From assembly GCF_009870825.1 (NCBI RefSeq), contig NZ_WTWY01000002.1, positions 620,001 to 684,000 on the forward strand: DNA of 64,000 nt, given 5' to 3'. The position numbers and the translations under genes were made by a program. The stretch comes from Paenibacillus sp. USDA918EY (lineage in GTDB: Bacteria > Bacillota > Bacilli > Paenibacillales > Paenibacillaceae). Positions 50,509-60,300 of the stretch are shown here, piece by piece (position 1 is the first letter of the stretch; each line of letters opens with the position of its first letter). The notes under the pieces are model-generated. The model searched no databases. It worked only from the letters and a program-made list of their open reading frames with translations, and was not told where the DNA came from.

Positions 50509-52303
50509 CCCGGAATCCCTCCCTAAACGGTATATGCATTTCTATGACCGTGCCTCTGCCAAGGCTGCTGAACACGTCGGCCCGAAAAGCTTCCCCGAAA
50601 AGCAGCCGCATCCGTTCCGCCACGTTTTCGAGGCCGATCCCGGAAAAATTGCCGCTGGTTTCCCGATCCGGCGCCGTCTCCCGGTTCCGCAGCTTGCCCT
50701 GGAGGCGGATGCGCTCGGCTTCCGTCATGCCTTGGCCGTTATCCTCGATCGACAGCTTGACGAATCCCGCTTCGGCCTTGGCCCGGACGGCAATTTCTCC
50801 GTTTTTCTGCATCAGCCCGTGAATGATCGCATTTTCCACGATCGGCTGCAGCACGAAACGCGGGACTTTGATTAGAAAAGCTTCGGGGTCCATGTCCGTC
50901 ACAAGCTTGACTTCCGCCTTTTGCCTCATGTTCATTAGTGCCACATAATGAGAGACGAGATCGATTTCTTCATGCAGGGAGATTTCGTCCTCATGGCGGC
51001 TGATCGTCATCCGCAGCAGGATGGACAACGATCCGATCATTTTGGCGCTTTCCGGGTCGCCGCGCCGCATGACGTTCATCCGGATCGAATTAAGCACGTT
51101 AAACAGAAAATGCGGATTGATTTGGGCTTGGAGCATTTTTAGCTCGGCCTTTCTTTTTCGTGCCTGCGTCTCCGATATTTCGTTGATCATGTCCTTGACG
51201 CGGTCCAGCATTTGGTCGAACAGAAGCCCAAGGCGCCCGATTTCGTCATTGCCGCGCACGCCGGAACGCACGAGCAGATTGCCCCGCTGTACCGCCGAGG
51301 TCACCTTCCCGAGCCGGACGAGCGGTTTCGTAAACGCCCGGATCAGCGCAACGAACAGCAATGTGAATGCCACAAATGAAATCAACTGAAAGAGAAATAC
51401 TCTGTTAAAAATCGAACTAATGTCGACGATGGCGTCCTGATAAGGCTGAACAAGCACCAGCCTCCAGCCCGTAAACAGCACGTTCCGCTGGGAGACAAGA
51501 TGCTTTTGCCCGCCGATCGTCCGGATCGACGTCGATTTCCGGCTGCCGTCCCCATCGGCATACGGGAACACGGTTCCCACCTGTTTGGGATCGGTGCTGG
51601 AGATAATGACGCCATTCCCATCCAGAAGCAGCACTCTCTGATCGGCGGACAAGTCGCCATAGATTTGATGCAGCTGGTCTTCCATCATCGTCACCACGAC
51701 GTATCCGTAAATCTCCGTGCCGTCAAGGCGCAGCGTCCGGGCCACGGAAATTTGGTACGGATGGTCGAATTTGTCGTAGTTGTACGCGGTTGGCTCCGGG
51801 CCGATCCAATAGGATTCCACGCCGTTCAGTTCCTTCAAGCGCTCAAACCAGGGCGCTTTTAATATGTTCAAGGGATTGTAATCGCTTACGGAATAATTCA
51901 TGAAATAGGACCCGTTCGACAGAAGGACCGTCACATAGCTTTTTTCCCCGGCAGCCGTCAAGCTGTCGAGCTGTTCCAGCACCCGGTTCCATTCCGTAAA
52001 CTTCTCGTATTCGGTGCCTTCGTCGTTTCCGGAAGCGACCAGCTTGAAATACGATTTGAGCCCGGAATTGATTTGAATGTAGTTGGCGATGTTCAGCATG
52101 CTCTTCAGGCGGTTGCTCACGGAGCCGTGTACCAGCATCAGCGAATCCTCCACGTTGGCGATGGCCTGCTTTTTGACGGCTTGCTGCGTCAGCGAGTTGT
52201 AGATCAAAAGCGTCAGCGATGCCGGAACGAGGACGCAAACGACCATCGCCAATATCAGCTTGCGGCGGATCGACACCGGCGCCAGTCCCCGGATGAGTTT
52301 CAT
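50483..52303 (-). CDS. Sensor histidine kinase, YesM family
   Basis: 606-residue membrane kinase: helix 1 (about 15-37), an extracellular dCache-like sensor (about 40-290), helix 2 (about 295-317), HAMP (about 318-370), His_kinase domain with the phospho-acceptor His in QINPHFLFNVLNSIR, and HATPase (PIVENAIIHG, DNGQGM, GIGLENVAERM). ATG 52303 and TTG 52306 are both possible after GGGGGGAG. It lies between the binding-protein and regulator genes, so it probably reads the presence of the imported uronic oligosaccharide. Confidence 0.92.
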   Translation of the reverse strand: MKLIRGLAPVSIRRKLILAMVVCVLVPASLTLLIYNSLTQQAVKKQAIANVEDSLMLVHGSVSNRLKSMLNIANYIQINSGLKSYFKLVASGNDEGTEYEKFTEWNRVLEQLDSLTAAGEKSYVTVLLSNGSYFMNYSVSDYNPLNILKAPWFERLKELNGVESYWIGPEPTAYNYDKFDHPYQISVARTLRLDGTEIYGYVVVTMMEDQLHQIYGDLSADQRVLLLDGNGVIISSTDPKQVGTVFPYADGDGSRKSTSIRTIGGQKHLVSQRNVLFTGWRLVLVQPYQDAIVDISSIFNRVFLFQLISFVAFTLLFVALIRAFTKPLVRLGKVTSAVQRGNLLVRSGVRGNDEIGRLGLLFDQMLDRVKDMINEISETQARKRKAELKMLQAQINPHFLFNVLNSIRMNVMRRGDPESAKMIGSLSILLRMTISRHEDEISLHEEIDLVSHYVALMNMRQKAEVKLVTDMDPEAFLIKVPRFVLQPIVENAIIHGLMQKNGEIAVRAKAEAGFVKLSIEDNGQGMTEAERIRLQGKLRNRETAPDRETSGNFSGIGLENVAERMRLLFGEAFRADVFSSLGRGTVIEMHIPFREGFRDVSSDAGG

Positions 52304-52332
52304 CAAGGCGCTCCCCCCAAATATGCAAAAGC

Positions 52333-52352
52333 GGGGGCGGGAAAGCGCCCCC
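52333..52352 (-). terminator. Hairpin between binding-protein and kinase genes
   Basis: GGGGGCG (52333-52339) pairs with CGCCCCC (52346-52352). On the minus strand it is followed by GCTTTTGC. It is GC-rich with a short T-run, so it probably causes partial termination and gives more binding protein than kinase. Confidence 0.6.
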
Positions 52353-52370
52353 TTTTCGGGTTATTATATC

Positions 52371-53768
52371 TTATTTTTTGTTGGAGTCGATGATTTTTTG
52401 GACCCGTTCCTGCGCGCTTTTCACGGTCGCGTCGATGTCCTGCTTGCCGAGGATCAGCTTTTCGTATTCTTCGTTGATCGCCTTGTACACTTCGCTTTGA
52501 TAGGTTGCCGGAGGAATGATGGCCGAAGCTTTGGACGCGATCAGCGTATCTACCAGTGCTTTTTTGTCGACCTTCTCCGGATTTTTCGTGCCGGACAGAA
52601 TCGTGTCGATGATGCCCGCCACTTGGTCATTGGTCACCTTGCTCCATGCCGGAATGTTTTTCCCCTGCACGACTTGTCCGTCCGTCGTATACCAGCGGAC
52701 GAATTTGTAGGCTTCCTCTTTATGCTTCGATTTGGCCGCCACCGCAACATAGTCCGTCGTCACGGGTGTCAGACCCTTTTCGTCCCCGGGGTTGTTTTTC
52801 GGAAAAGGCGCCACGGTGACGTTGAAGTTGAGCGGTACCTTTTCGGTGCCGCCAAGCTCCGTGTTCATCCAGCTGCCGATCAGCAGCATGCTTGCCGATT
52901 GATTAAAAAACTGCGTCCGGTAAGCCAGCTTCTGCGAAATCATGTCGGTGTAAGGCACCGAGGACTGGTCTTCTTTTTCCATTTTCATGCGCAGCTCCAG
53001 CGTTGCCTTGAAGTTGGGATCGTCCAAATTGGAGGTGCCGTCGGCCTTCAAAAATTCGGAGTTTTGCGGCTGGTTCTCCATTTTCAGCTTCAAAAATTCC
53101 ATCCAGCCTCCGCCCTGAGGGCCGTGGAAGTAAGTGCCGTAACGTTTTTGGGCCCCTTCGCCTTTGGTCAGCTTTTTGGCGTAGTCCGCAAAATCGTCCC
53201 AAGTCCAATCGGTCGGAACGGCAAGTCCGGCTTCATCCAAATGGTCTTTGTTCAGGATGACGTACCATGGGTTGAATTTACCGGGCAAAGCGTATACTTT
53301 GTCGCCCAAGTGAGTGTCGACCTTATAGTCCTCTTCCACCTTGAATCCGTCTTTGGCAATGTAGTCGTCGAGCGGTTCCGCCATGCCGAGGGCGACGCGC
53401 TGGGCGTAACCGGCCGCGTCGCTGAACATGAGGATGTCCATCTGGGCCGAAGAGGCGGCTTCCAGATCCAGCTTTTTCATCGCCTCCTGCGTATCGCCTT
53501 TTTCGCTCAGCTGCACCAACTCGATCTTCACGCCCGGGTTCTTTTCTTCGTAAGCCTGCAGCGTTTTGTTCCAGTTATACGCTTCTTCCGTGCCGTACGT
53601 ATAGAGACGGAGATTCACCTTGTCGGTCCCTTCCGTCTTCTCTCCCGCCGCCTTTTGATCCGGTTCGGTCCCGGTTTCCGCCGTGTTCGAACCGCCTCCC
53701 CCGCAGCCTGCAAGCAGTCCAAGCAGCAGCATGCCGGAAACGGCTCCGGCCCACACTTTTTTTCTCAT
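52371..53768 (-). CDS. ABC sugar-binding lipoprotein (family 1)
   Basis: Extracellular binding protein of 465 residues. The type II signal peptide has lipobox LLAGC (Cys about residue 22), followed by a Gly/Ser/Thr linker. The body fits family 1 carbohydrate-binding proteins (VNLRLYTYGTEEAYNW, WTWDDFADYAKKLTKG, MLLIGSWMNTELGG). ATG 53768 has AAGGAGG upstream. It has its own promoter-like region (TATAAT at 53933-53938) with activator-type repeats, and a terminator-like hairpin follows it. Confidence 0.93.
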   Translation of the reverse strand: MRKKVWAGAVSGMLLLGLLAGCGGGGSNTAETGTEPDQKAAGEKTEGTDKVNLRLYTYGTEEAYNWNKTLQAYEEKNPGVKIELVQLSEKGDTQEAMKKLDLEAASSAQMDILMFSDAAGYAQRVALGMAEPLDDYIAKDGFKVEEDYKVDTHLGDKVYALPGKFNPWYVILNKDHLDEAGLAVPTDWTWDDFADYAKKLTKGEGAQKRYGTYFHGPQGGGWMEFLKLKMENQPQNSEFLKADGTSNLDDPNFKATLELRMKMEKEDQSSVPYTDMISQKLAYRTQFFNQSASMLLIGSWMNTELGGTEKVPLNFNVTVAPFPKNNPGDEKGLTPVTTDYVAVAAKSKHKEEAYKFVRWYTTDGQVVQGKNIPAWSKVTNDQVAGIIDTILSGTKNPEKVDKKALVDTLIASKASAIIPPATYQSEVYKAINEEYEKLILGKQDIDATVKSAQERVQKIIDSNKK

Positions 53769-53932
53769 GCCAGATAACCCTCCTTTATGGTCAGGATGTT
53801 GCAAAACTCCACCTGGTCGTCCCGGGGTGCAATCAAACTCGGTCTCAACCGACTCGGATCCGCTGTGATCTTGCCCCAAGCCGCTTCGTGAGTTTTTGCA
53901 AACCCTTTGGTGCAGCGCTTTCATATACCTTT

Positions 53933-53998
53933 ATTATAAATTCGGCTTTTTTCCGGCAATGGAACTATATTGACCGGTTTTTCAACTATTTTGACTTT
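53933..53998 (-). promoter_or_regulatory. Activator-type promoter of the binding-protein gene
   Basis: On the minus strand, AAAAGTCAAAAT and, 21 bases later, GGTCAATAT (TTGAC on the plus strand at 53991 and 53970) lie upstream of a TATAAT (53938-53933) that lacks a good -35. The same AAAAGTCAAAAT with 21-base spacing occurs in front of the permease operon. Confidence 0.5.
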
Positions 53999-54004
53999 TT
54001 GGCC

Positions 54005-54844
54005 CTATCCTTTGACCCCGCCCAGAGCGATGCCCGCAATGACGTTTTTCTGGCCGATGATAAACACGATCAGCAAAGGCAAAATCGCCGAAACGGCCGC
54101 CGCCATGATCAAGGAGTAAAATTCTCCGCTCAAGGACGTAAATTTTTGCATCGCCAGCGGCAAAGTGAACAGCTTGTCGGTCCGGAGGAAAATAAGCGGA
54201 TTCTGATAGTCGTTCCACGTCCAGATGAACCGCAAGATCGCGTAGGTCGCCACTGCCGGCTTCACGAGCGGAAGGGCGATCGACCGGAAAATGCGCGCAT
54301 GCCCGGCGCCGTCCATTTTGGCCGACTCGATGTAGTCCTGATGCAGTCCCATAAAAAACTGCCGCAGCATAAAAGTGCCGAGCACGCTGAAGCTGCCGAG
54401 GATGATCATCCCGATATGGCTGTCGAACAGCCCGATATTGCGGTACAAAATAAACTGCGGAATGAGAATCGCCTGACCCGGGATCATGTAGGTCACAAGC
54501 ACGATCATAAACAACCAGGAGCTTGCCGCAAATTGGATTTTGGAAAAACCGTAAGCGGCCAATGCTGAGACCGTACATGAGGTGAGCGTGGTGAGCACGC
54601 TGATTTTGATGGAATTCCAGTAATACAGGTAAAACGGATAATCGCCGAACCAGACCTCCTTGTAATTGGCGACGGCATTCCATTGCCTCGGAAACCACTG
54701 GATCGGATAAGTGAAAACGTCCGTCTCCATTTTGAAGGAAGTGACAAGCATCCAGACGAAAGGCAGAAGAAACAGGATGCTTCCCGCAAACATAAGCACG
54801 GTGACGACGGCTCGGCTCCACGAAAACTCGCGAGATGTTGGCAT
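54005..54844 (-). CDS. ABC sugar permease, MalG type
   Basis: Inner-membrane permease of 279 residues with six predicted helices and the EAA loop (YIESAKMDGAGHARIFRSIALP). It ends in IGQKNVIAGIALGGVKG, the usual ending of this family. It pairs with the MalF-type permease 15 bases upstream. The operon lacks an ATPase, so a shared MsmX-type ATPase is expected. Confidence 0.93.
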   Translation of the reverse strand: MPTSREFSWSRAVVTVLMFAGSILFLLPFVWMLVTSFKMETDVFTYPIQWFPRQWNAVANYKEVWFGDYPFYLYYWNSIKISVLTTLTSCTVSALAAYGFSKIQFAASSWLFMIVLVTYMIPGQAILIPQFILYRNIGLFDSHIGMIILGSFSVLGTFMLRQFFMGLHQDYIESAKMDGAGHARIFRSIALPLVKPAVATYAILRFIWTWNDYQNPLIFLRTDKLFTLPLAMQKFTSLSGEFYSLIMAAAVSAILPLLIVFIIGQKNVIAGIALGGVKG

Positions 54845-54859
54845 AACCTTTCTCCTTCC

Positions 54860-55804
54860 CTAGTAATTGACCCATTTTTTCTGGACGGCCCATTGGCCGA
54901 GCGTAATCAGCAGCACGAAAGCGAACAACACGCCGGCGATGGATGAGGCATAGCCGACCTTCAAATTAATAAAAGCCGTGTCGTACAAATACCACACCAT
55001 CATCGTCGTCGACCCGATCGGACCGCCTTGCGTCATCACCGCGATAATGTCGAACACTTTGAACGTCGAGATGATGCCCGTCACCAGCAAAAAAAACGAG
55101 GTCGAAGAAAGGAGCGGAAACGTGATCCTACGGAACTTCGTCCAGCCGTTCGCGCCGTCGATATCCGCGGCTTCGTACAAATCCTTCGGGATCGACTGCA
55201 GCCCGGCGATGTAAATGATCATGTTAAATCCGATCGAAATCCACACCGAAATCATCATGATCGAAATGAGGGCGTAGTTCGGGTCGGCGATCCACTGGGG
55301 CGGATTCGCGATGCCGATCGATTTCAGCAGCTCATTGATCGGCCCGTAGGAAGGCTGGAACAGCACCTGCCATACGACTGCGACCGCAACGGTCATCGAA
55401 ATGTAGGGAACAAAATAAGCAACCTTAAAATATCCCTTAAAATACACGTAGCGGTCGATGAGTATGGCCAAAACCATGGAAATCAGCATATAAACGGGCA
55501 CCGTCAGCAGAAAAACGACGTTGTTCAGCACCGACTTTTTGAACATATCGTCCTGCAGCAGGCTTTTGAAATTATCCAGACCAACCCACCGAATCCCGTC
55601 CCAGCCCTGCACGAAATTCCAATCGGCAAATCCGAGGACCAACGTCGCGATGATCGGGATCAGCACCATAACGGTGACGCCGATCAGCATCGGGCTGACG
55701 AATAAAAAACCGGAAATCGTTTCACTGCGCCGCAGCGTGCGGAATTTGCGTCCCCGGACGGGAAGAGGCCTTGGGTCCGCAAGCATTTCCCTCGTTTGAT
55801 CCAA
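54860..55804 (-). CDS. ABC sugar permease, MalF type
   Basis: Permease of about 314 residues with six predicted helices and the EAA loop (LYEAADIDGANGWTKFRRITFP). TTG 55804 is chosen because GAGGTG lies 7 bases upstream; an ATG at 55852 is in frame but lies within the predicted promoter and has no binding site. First gene of the uronic-acid polysaccharide operon. Confidence 0.9.
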   Translation of the reverse strand: MDQTREMLADPRPLPVRGRKFRTLRRSETISGFLFVSPMLIGVTVMVLIPIIATLVLGFADWNFVQGWDGIRWVGLDNFKSLLQDDMFKKSVLNNVVFLLTVPVYMLISMVLAILIDRYVYFKGYFKVAYFVPYISMTVAVAVVWQVLFQPSYGPINELLKSIGIANPPQWIADPNYALISIMMISVWISIGFNMIIYIAGLQSIPKDLYEAADIDGANGWTKFRRITFPLLSSTSFFLLVTGIISTFKVFDIIAVMTQGGPIGSTTMMVWYLYDTAFINLKVGYASSIAGVLFAFVLLITLGQWAVQKKWVNY

Positions 55805-55854
55805 TGCTTTACACCTCGCATTCCTGATAGATTCAACTTTTTCCTTGTACATTA

Positions 55855-55920
55855 AGTATAAAAAAACACCGCCCTTCACTTTGACGGTATTTTGATCAGA
55901 TTCGCTCCGATTTTGACTTT
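55855..55920 (-). promoter_or_regulatory. Activator-type promoter of the uronate transport operon
   Basis: On the plus strand TTTGAC/T occurs at 55880, 55891 and 55912, spaced 11 and 21 bases. On the minus strand this reads AAAAGTCAAAAT, GATCAAAAT and GTCAAAG, followed by TATACT (55860-55855) with a weak -35. The layout suits an AraC-type response regulator. The rest of the gap to 56210 shows no gene or clear signal. Confidence 0.5.
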
Positions 55921-56210
55921 TCTTAAATGAGGATTTTGCAAAAATCCAAGGACGACTATCAATCAGCAATATATAGAGCGAAACGGTTTAATTCGTCTAT
56001 AAATTGTACCCGAGAGCGGCCGGAATCGAATTGTGCAAATCCTGAAATGAAAAAGGGATGACCCCGGCAACACGAAGCGAAGAAGAATGTTCACACAACC
56101 TCCCGATGCTCCATAATAAGCGCTAAGCCGCCATATTTCGCCACGCAAGCCTGGGAAAAAGGGGCTAATCGCTCTTATGATCCATAGTTCTAGCGAATTA
56201 GACTTTTTTC

Positions 56211-56239
56211 TTGACTATTAAATCAGGCGGATTTAATAT
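56211..56239 (+). promoter_or_regulatory. Sigma-A promoter of the riboswitch-protease transcript
   Basis: TTGACT (56211-56216), a 17-base spacer and TATAAT-like TAATAT (56234-56239). It gives a leader of about 360 bases that contains both riboswitches. Confidence 0.65.
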
Positions 56240-56282
56240 ATTGGTAGATTATAGATTTATGAACCATCCAAAAAAAATGATA

Positions 56283-56422
56283 AAGGCAAACCCATTGAAA
56301 AATGGGGACGCAAAGCTACAGGGGCTAACGCGATTCTTCGCCATGCCAGCCAGTTACCGACATAAGACAGCGTCATTTACGGTGCACTCAGCCCTTCTTA
56401 TTTCGGTAAGAAGGGCTTTTTG
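56283..56422 (+). promoter_or_regulatory. c-di-GMP-I riboswitch 1 with intrinsic terminator
   Basis: The aptamer at 56283-56363 has the GEMM-I core: GGCAAAC, a CCCATT-GAAAA-ATGGG stem, GACGCAAAGC, GGGGCTAAC, a GCGA..TCGC stem and the ATGCCAGCCAG receptor-like segment. A terminator follows: AGCCCTTCTTA (56390-56400) pairs with TAAGAAGGGCT (56407-56417), then TTTTT. Ligand binding should therefore set transcription read-through; the direction cannot be read with certainty. Confidence 0.9.
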
Positions 56423-56473
56423 GCGCTTGATGACGCCCAGGCAGATACATATGTTCAACTCCGTATTGAAAAA

Positions 56474-56594
56474 AGGCAAACCCATTGAAAAATGGGGGCG
56501 CAAAGCTTTAGGAGCTAACGCGATTTACCGTCGCCATGCTAGCCAGCTACCAATATCTAGCCTCGTATCCTCGCGGATCGCAGGCTATGGAGGA
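56474..56594 (+). promoter_or_regulatory. c-di-GMP-I riboswitch 2, likely translational output
   Basis: The second aptamer (56474-56552) is nearly a copy of the first in its 5' half (GGCAAACCCATTGAAAAATG, then CGCAAAGC and GAGCTAACGCGA). It is followed not by a T-run but by a hairpin (TAGCCT 56558-56563 with AGGCTA 56582-56587) directly next to the GGAGGA of the protease gene. TCCTC at 56568-56572 could also pair with that GAGGA. A translational output is therefore likely. Confidence 0.88.
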
Positions 56595-56603
56595 ATGTTC
56601 GGG

Positions 56604-57257
56604 ATGAAATGGACAAAGCAAATACTCGCTCTGCTTATTATTTTCACATTGGCGGGCGCGTTCCTAAAAACCGAGGCCGCCTATGCGCAAGAATCGGTCG
56701 TAAACCAGCTGGTCGTCCTTCCGACGGGCAATTATAATTCGAAAGAAGCCAAGGCCATGATGGGCCGTCTGGAGAGAATTCCCGCATCCGTTCTCAAAGC
56801 ATTAAACGATAAAGGGGTCAAAATCATTCTGACGAACGACGCCATCACGAACGTACCCGAGCTCAGCTATTTGAAAGGGAAAACCCCAAGAGGCTGGGAA
56901 GGAACGGGGTTAACCTGGGATGACGTGCCTGGCGTCAGCGAGAAAAACGTCGTCGTCCGGATCGGTTACAGCAAAAAAGGCGAAGGACATAACTCGTTTA
57001 ATCTCGAAATCCATGAAACGATGCATGCCGTGGACCGTTTCGTTTTTGGCAACGCCAGCCAAAGCCAGGAATTTAAAAATATCTTTAATCAAGAAGCCGC
57101 TGCCGAATACGGCAACGACGGCTACTTTTCGGCTTATTCCGAAGAATACTTTGCGGAAGCGGCCAGCATGTATGTATATAACGAAACCATGCGCAGCGAG
57201 CTGAAAGCAAACGCGCCGTTAACCTATCAATATTTGGACAAGCTGTTTAATCAATAA
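56604..57257 (+). CDS. Secreted Pro-Pro endopeptidase (PPEP family)
   Basis: Zinc metalloprotease of 217 residues, related to PPEP-1 (Zmp1) of Clostridioides difficile and PPEP-2 of Paenibacillus alvei, which cut between two prolines in surface proteins. A signal peptide (about 1-27, ending AYA) is followed by the catalytic domain with HETMH (His137, Glu138, His141), Tyr178 and Glu185 as further zinc or catalytic residues. ATG 56604 has GGAGGA 9 bases upstream. The frame is open far upstream only because the riboswitch leader happens to lack stops. It faces a large adhesin with two PLPPAP sites, its probable substrate. Confidence 0.93.
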   Translation: MKWTKQILALLIIFTLAGAFLKTEAAYAQESVVNQLVVLPTGNYNSKEAKAMMGRLERIPASVLKALNDKGVKIILTNDAITNVPELSYLKGKTPRGWEGTGLTWDDVPGVSEKNVVVRIGYSKKGEGHNSFNLEIHETMHAVDRFVFGNASQSQEFKNIFNQEAAAEYGNDGYFSAYSEEYFAEAASMYVYNETMRSELKANAPLTYQYLDKLFNQ

Positions 57258-57261
57258 AGCA

Positions 57262-57287
57262 AAAGACCCCTCAGGCGAGGGGTCTTT
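57262..57287. terminator. Bidirectional terminator between protease and adhesin genes
   Basis: AAAGACCCCTC (57262-57272) pairs perfectly with GAGGGGTCTTT (57277-57287) around AGGC. Confidence 0.88.
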
Positions 57288-57301
57288 CTGATGAATATAG
57301 C

Positions 57302-60300
57302 TTAAGGATAAACGCGATCCGGCTTGACTTGTTCCCAAGTTTCAGCACCATCGGCATTTCTGCTGTAATCATGATTGTTGGTCGCTTCGAGCACGTCCGC
57401 GTAATACCACTTGTTCGGCGTATTATCCGGCCACGCTTTTGCAGCCTTATGAATGCCTTCGGCTTTGACCTTGCGGTTCAATACACTGTTGATGAAAGCC
57501 ATCGCTTCCGCACGAGTGATGTATTGATCCGGTTTAAACGTGCCGTCCGGGTAACCTTTGATCCAGCCTTTGTTGGCGGCAGATACGATGTACTTTTCAG
57601 CCCAATGGCCTTTAATATCCGAGAACGTCGCATTTTCCTGCTGATCCAAATCGTCAAATCTGGAAGCAATCGCCGCAAACTCCGCTCTAGTGATCGAACG
57701 GCCCGGTTTGAAGGTTCCGTCCGGATAGCCGGTGATGATGCCCGCATTTTCCATCGTTGCGATGTTTTTGCTGGACCAACGCGTAGCAGCCACATCTTTG
57801 TAAGAGCTGGTGCTCTTCATGTAATCGCTGCGCGTTGCGTCATCCATCAATCGGTAGAAGATGGCCGCAACCTCTTCGCGGCTAATGTTGTTTTCCGGTT
57901 TAACCATGCCGTCGGGATACCCGTTGATGTAGTTGAAATGGTTGGCCGTATCCAGCTTCGGAGGCGCAGGCGGCAATGGCGGCACAACAGGCGGTGCCGG
58001 TGGCAGCGGCGTTACGCTGCCGGAATTGCCCGAGGACGATCCCGGATTGCTCGGGCTCGGATCGACAGGCGGCGTTACCGGACTGTTTTTCGTATAGTAG
58101 AAAACGAATTCCTGGCCGTCTTTATCTTCAAACTGATATACGACGGAAGACTGCACTGGCGTATAACCGGATACAGGGACAGCCGTCAATGTTACGGTGC
58201 TGCCGGCTTTTCCTTTCAGAACGGTCGAAGCTGCCAGTTCGGCGCCTGTTCCTTGTTCCAGATACTTCACGGTGACCGCTTGGTCTTTTTCAACCGGAGC
58301 GGTATCCGGGATGAAATAAACGATCAATTCCTGGAGCGCTTCTCCGGTGAATCGGTACGGATACTCGGCTTGCTCCGGTTTGTAAACCGCTCCGCTGACA
58401 GTGATCGGATCCGGTTTGATCGTGATGGCTTCATCAGGTTTTCCTGAATACGTCTTTTGCCCCAATTCCTCATTCGTTAACTTGTTCAGGAATCTGACCA
58501 GAAGCTGCACAATCGTCTCGTCTTGGCCCTTTTTGTAATATACGGTATATTCCTGCTCCGGAGCGTCGGTAATGAGATACTCATGGTTGATTTCCAAAGG
58601 CGAATATACGGCGTCGACAACAGTGATCGGTTCTTCGCTCCACCGCAGCGTTTCTCCAACTTTGCCGGTCAGCGTCGTTGTTTCTGCGATCCGATCGTTC
58701 GTCTCTTGATCGACATGGTGGATAGATACGGTGCGTTCCTCGGGTTCAGAAACTTGTTTCTTGTAATAGAACACATATTCCTGGTTGTTCTGGGACGACA
58801 CCGGATATGAAACCTCAGGTTTTTCCGTTACGTAACCCTCGATGTTCGGAGCTTTAAGCAGCACTTCCTTGCCTACCTCGCCTTGCAAAGTGGCAGGTTC
58901 CTGCAGCTGCCGATTCGTTCCTTCTTCAAGGTATTTCACGGTAATCGTGCGCATTTCAGGTGCCGGTTTGTCTGCTGTGTAGTAGATGACCACTTCTTGT
59001 TTTTCGTCAGCAGTGAATTTGTACGCAACTTCCGGTTTCACTGGCGTATAGCCTGTGATCGAAGGCGATGTCAGCGTAATTTCCTGATCCGTCACGCCTT
59101 CTTGCGTTGTTGCATCTTTAATATCCTTGTTCGTATCCTGGTCTACGTAACGGATGGTTACCGTCTGCTTATCGGCCGTGTAGTACACGGTGTGCGATTG
59201 GTCTTTATCCGCCGTGAAGGTATACGTTTCGGTTCCTTCTACTGGCGTGTAGCCTTCAATCTCTTTAGCCACGTTGACTTTTTCGCCTTGATGGCCTTTG
59301 TGAGTTGTCGGGTCTGCGAGTTCTTTCTCCGTGCCTTGTACCAGATGTTTCACCGTTACCTGCTGCTCAATTGCTTTATAGTAGATGGTGACTACTTGTT
59401 TTTCGTCAGCAGTAAATTTGTACTCGACTTCCGGATCTACTGGCGTATAGCCCGTGATAGCAGGCGCTTCGATCGTGATAGACTGATCCGTCACGCCTTC
59501 CTGCTTTGTTGGCTCTGAAATTTCCTGATTCGTATCTTGGTCTACATAGCGGATCGTTACCGTTTGTTTATCCGGCGTATAGTACACGGTATGGGATTGC
59601 TTTTCATCCCCGTTGAACGTATACGTCTCGGTTCCTTTGACCGGCGTGTAGCCTGGAATCTCCAGAGCAACGTTGACTTCCTCGCCAGTAGGGCCGCCTT
59701 TGATCGTTGGCTGAACCAATTCATTGTTCGTGCCTTCTACCAAATGCTGCACCGTGACCTGTTGTTCGGTGGCATTATAGTGAAGGACGACTTCCTGGTT
59801 TTTCTCAGCCGTAAATTTGTACGTCCGGCTTGGCTGTTCCGGGGCATAACCCGGAATGGCAGGAGCAACGATCGTGATGGTTTTGTCGGTCGCGCCTTCC
59901 TCGGTTGCGGGAGCTTTAAGTTCCTTGTCCGTGCCTCTTTCCAGATATTTGACGGTTACCGTCTGCTTATCGGCCGTGTAATAGAATGTGTACTCTTGGC
60001 CTTCTTTGCCCGTAAAGGTATACTTGTCGCTTGCCTTTTCAGGGGTATACCCAAGCACTTTCTTCGCTTCAAGCTCAATCTGCTTGCCTTTGAGTCCCGT
60101 CACGTCGGTTGGCTCAGCCAGCGCTTTATTCGTCTCTTTGTCCAAATACTTGACCGTTACGTGCTGCGCTACCGCCTCCATGAATCCGAACCATACCGTC
60201 GGGGTGGGCTCTTTCATGGTCAGTTTCACGCTGGTAGGGTTGTCACCTGCTTCGAGCTGGTAACCTTCAATAGTCGGTGCATCCACAGAATACGTATTGC

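Noticed and set aside
53911..53926. cre-like site downstream of the binding-protein promoter (TGAAAGCGCTGCAC)
   Set aside because: The left half is perfect but the right half misses the consensus at two positions. It may be a weak CcpA site but I do not claim it.
56211..56603. Long N-terminal extension of the protease frame
   Set aside because: This DNA is the riboswitch leader. A signal peptide and Shine-Dalgarno sequence fix the true start at 56604.
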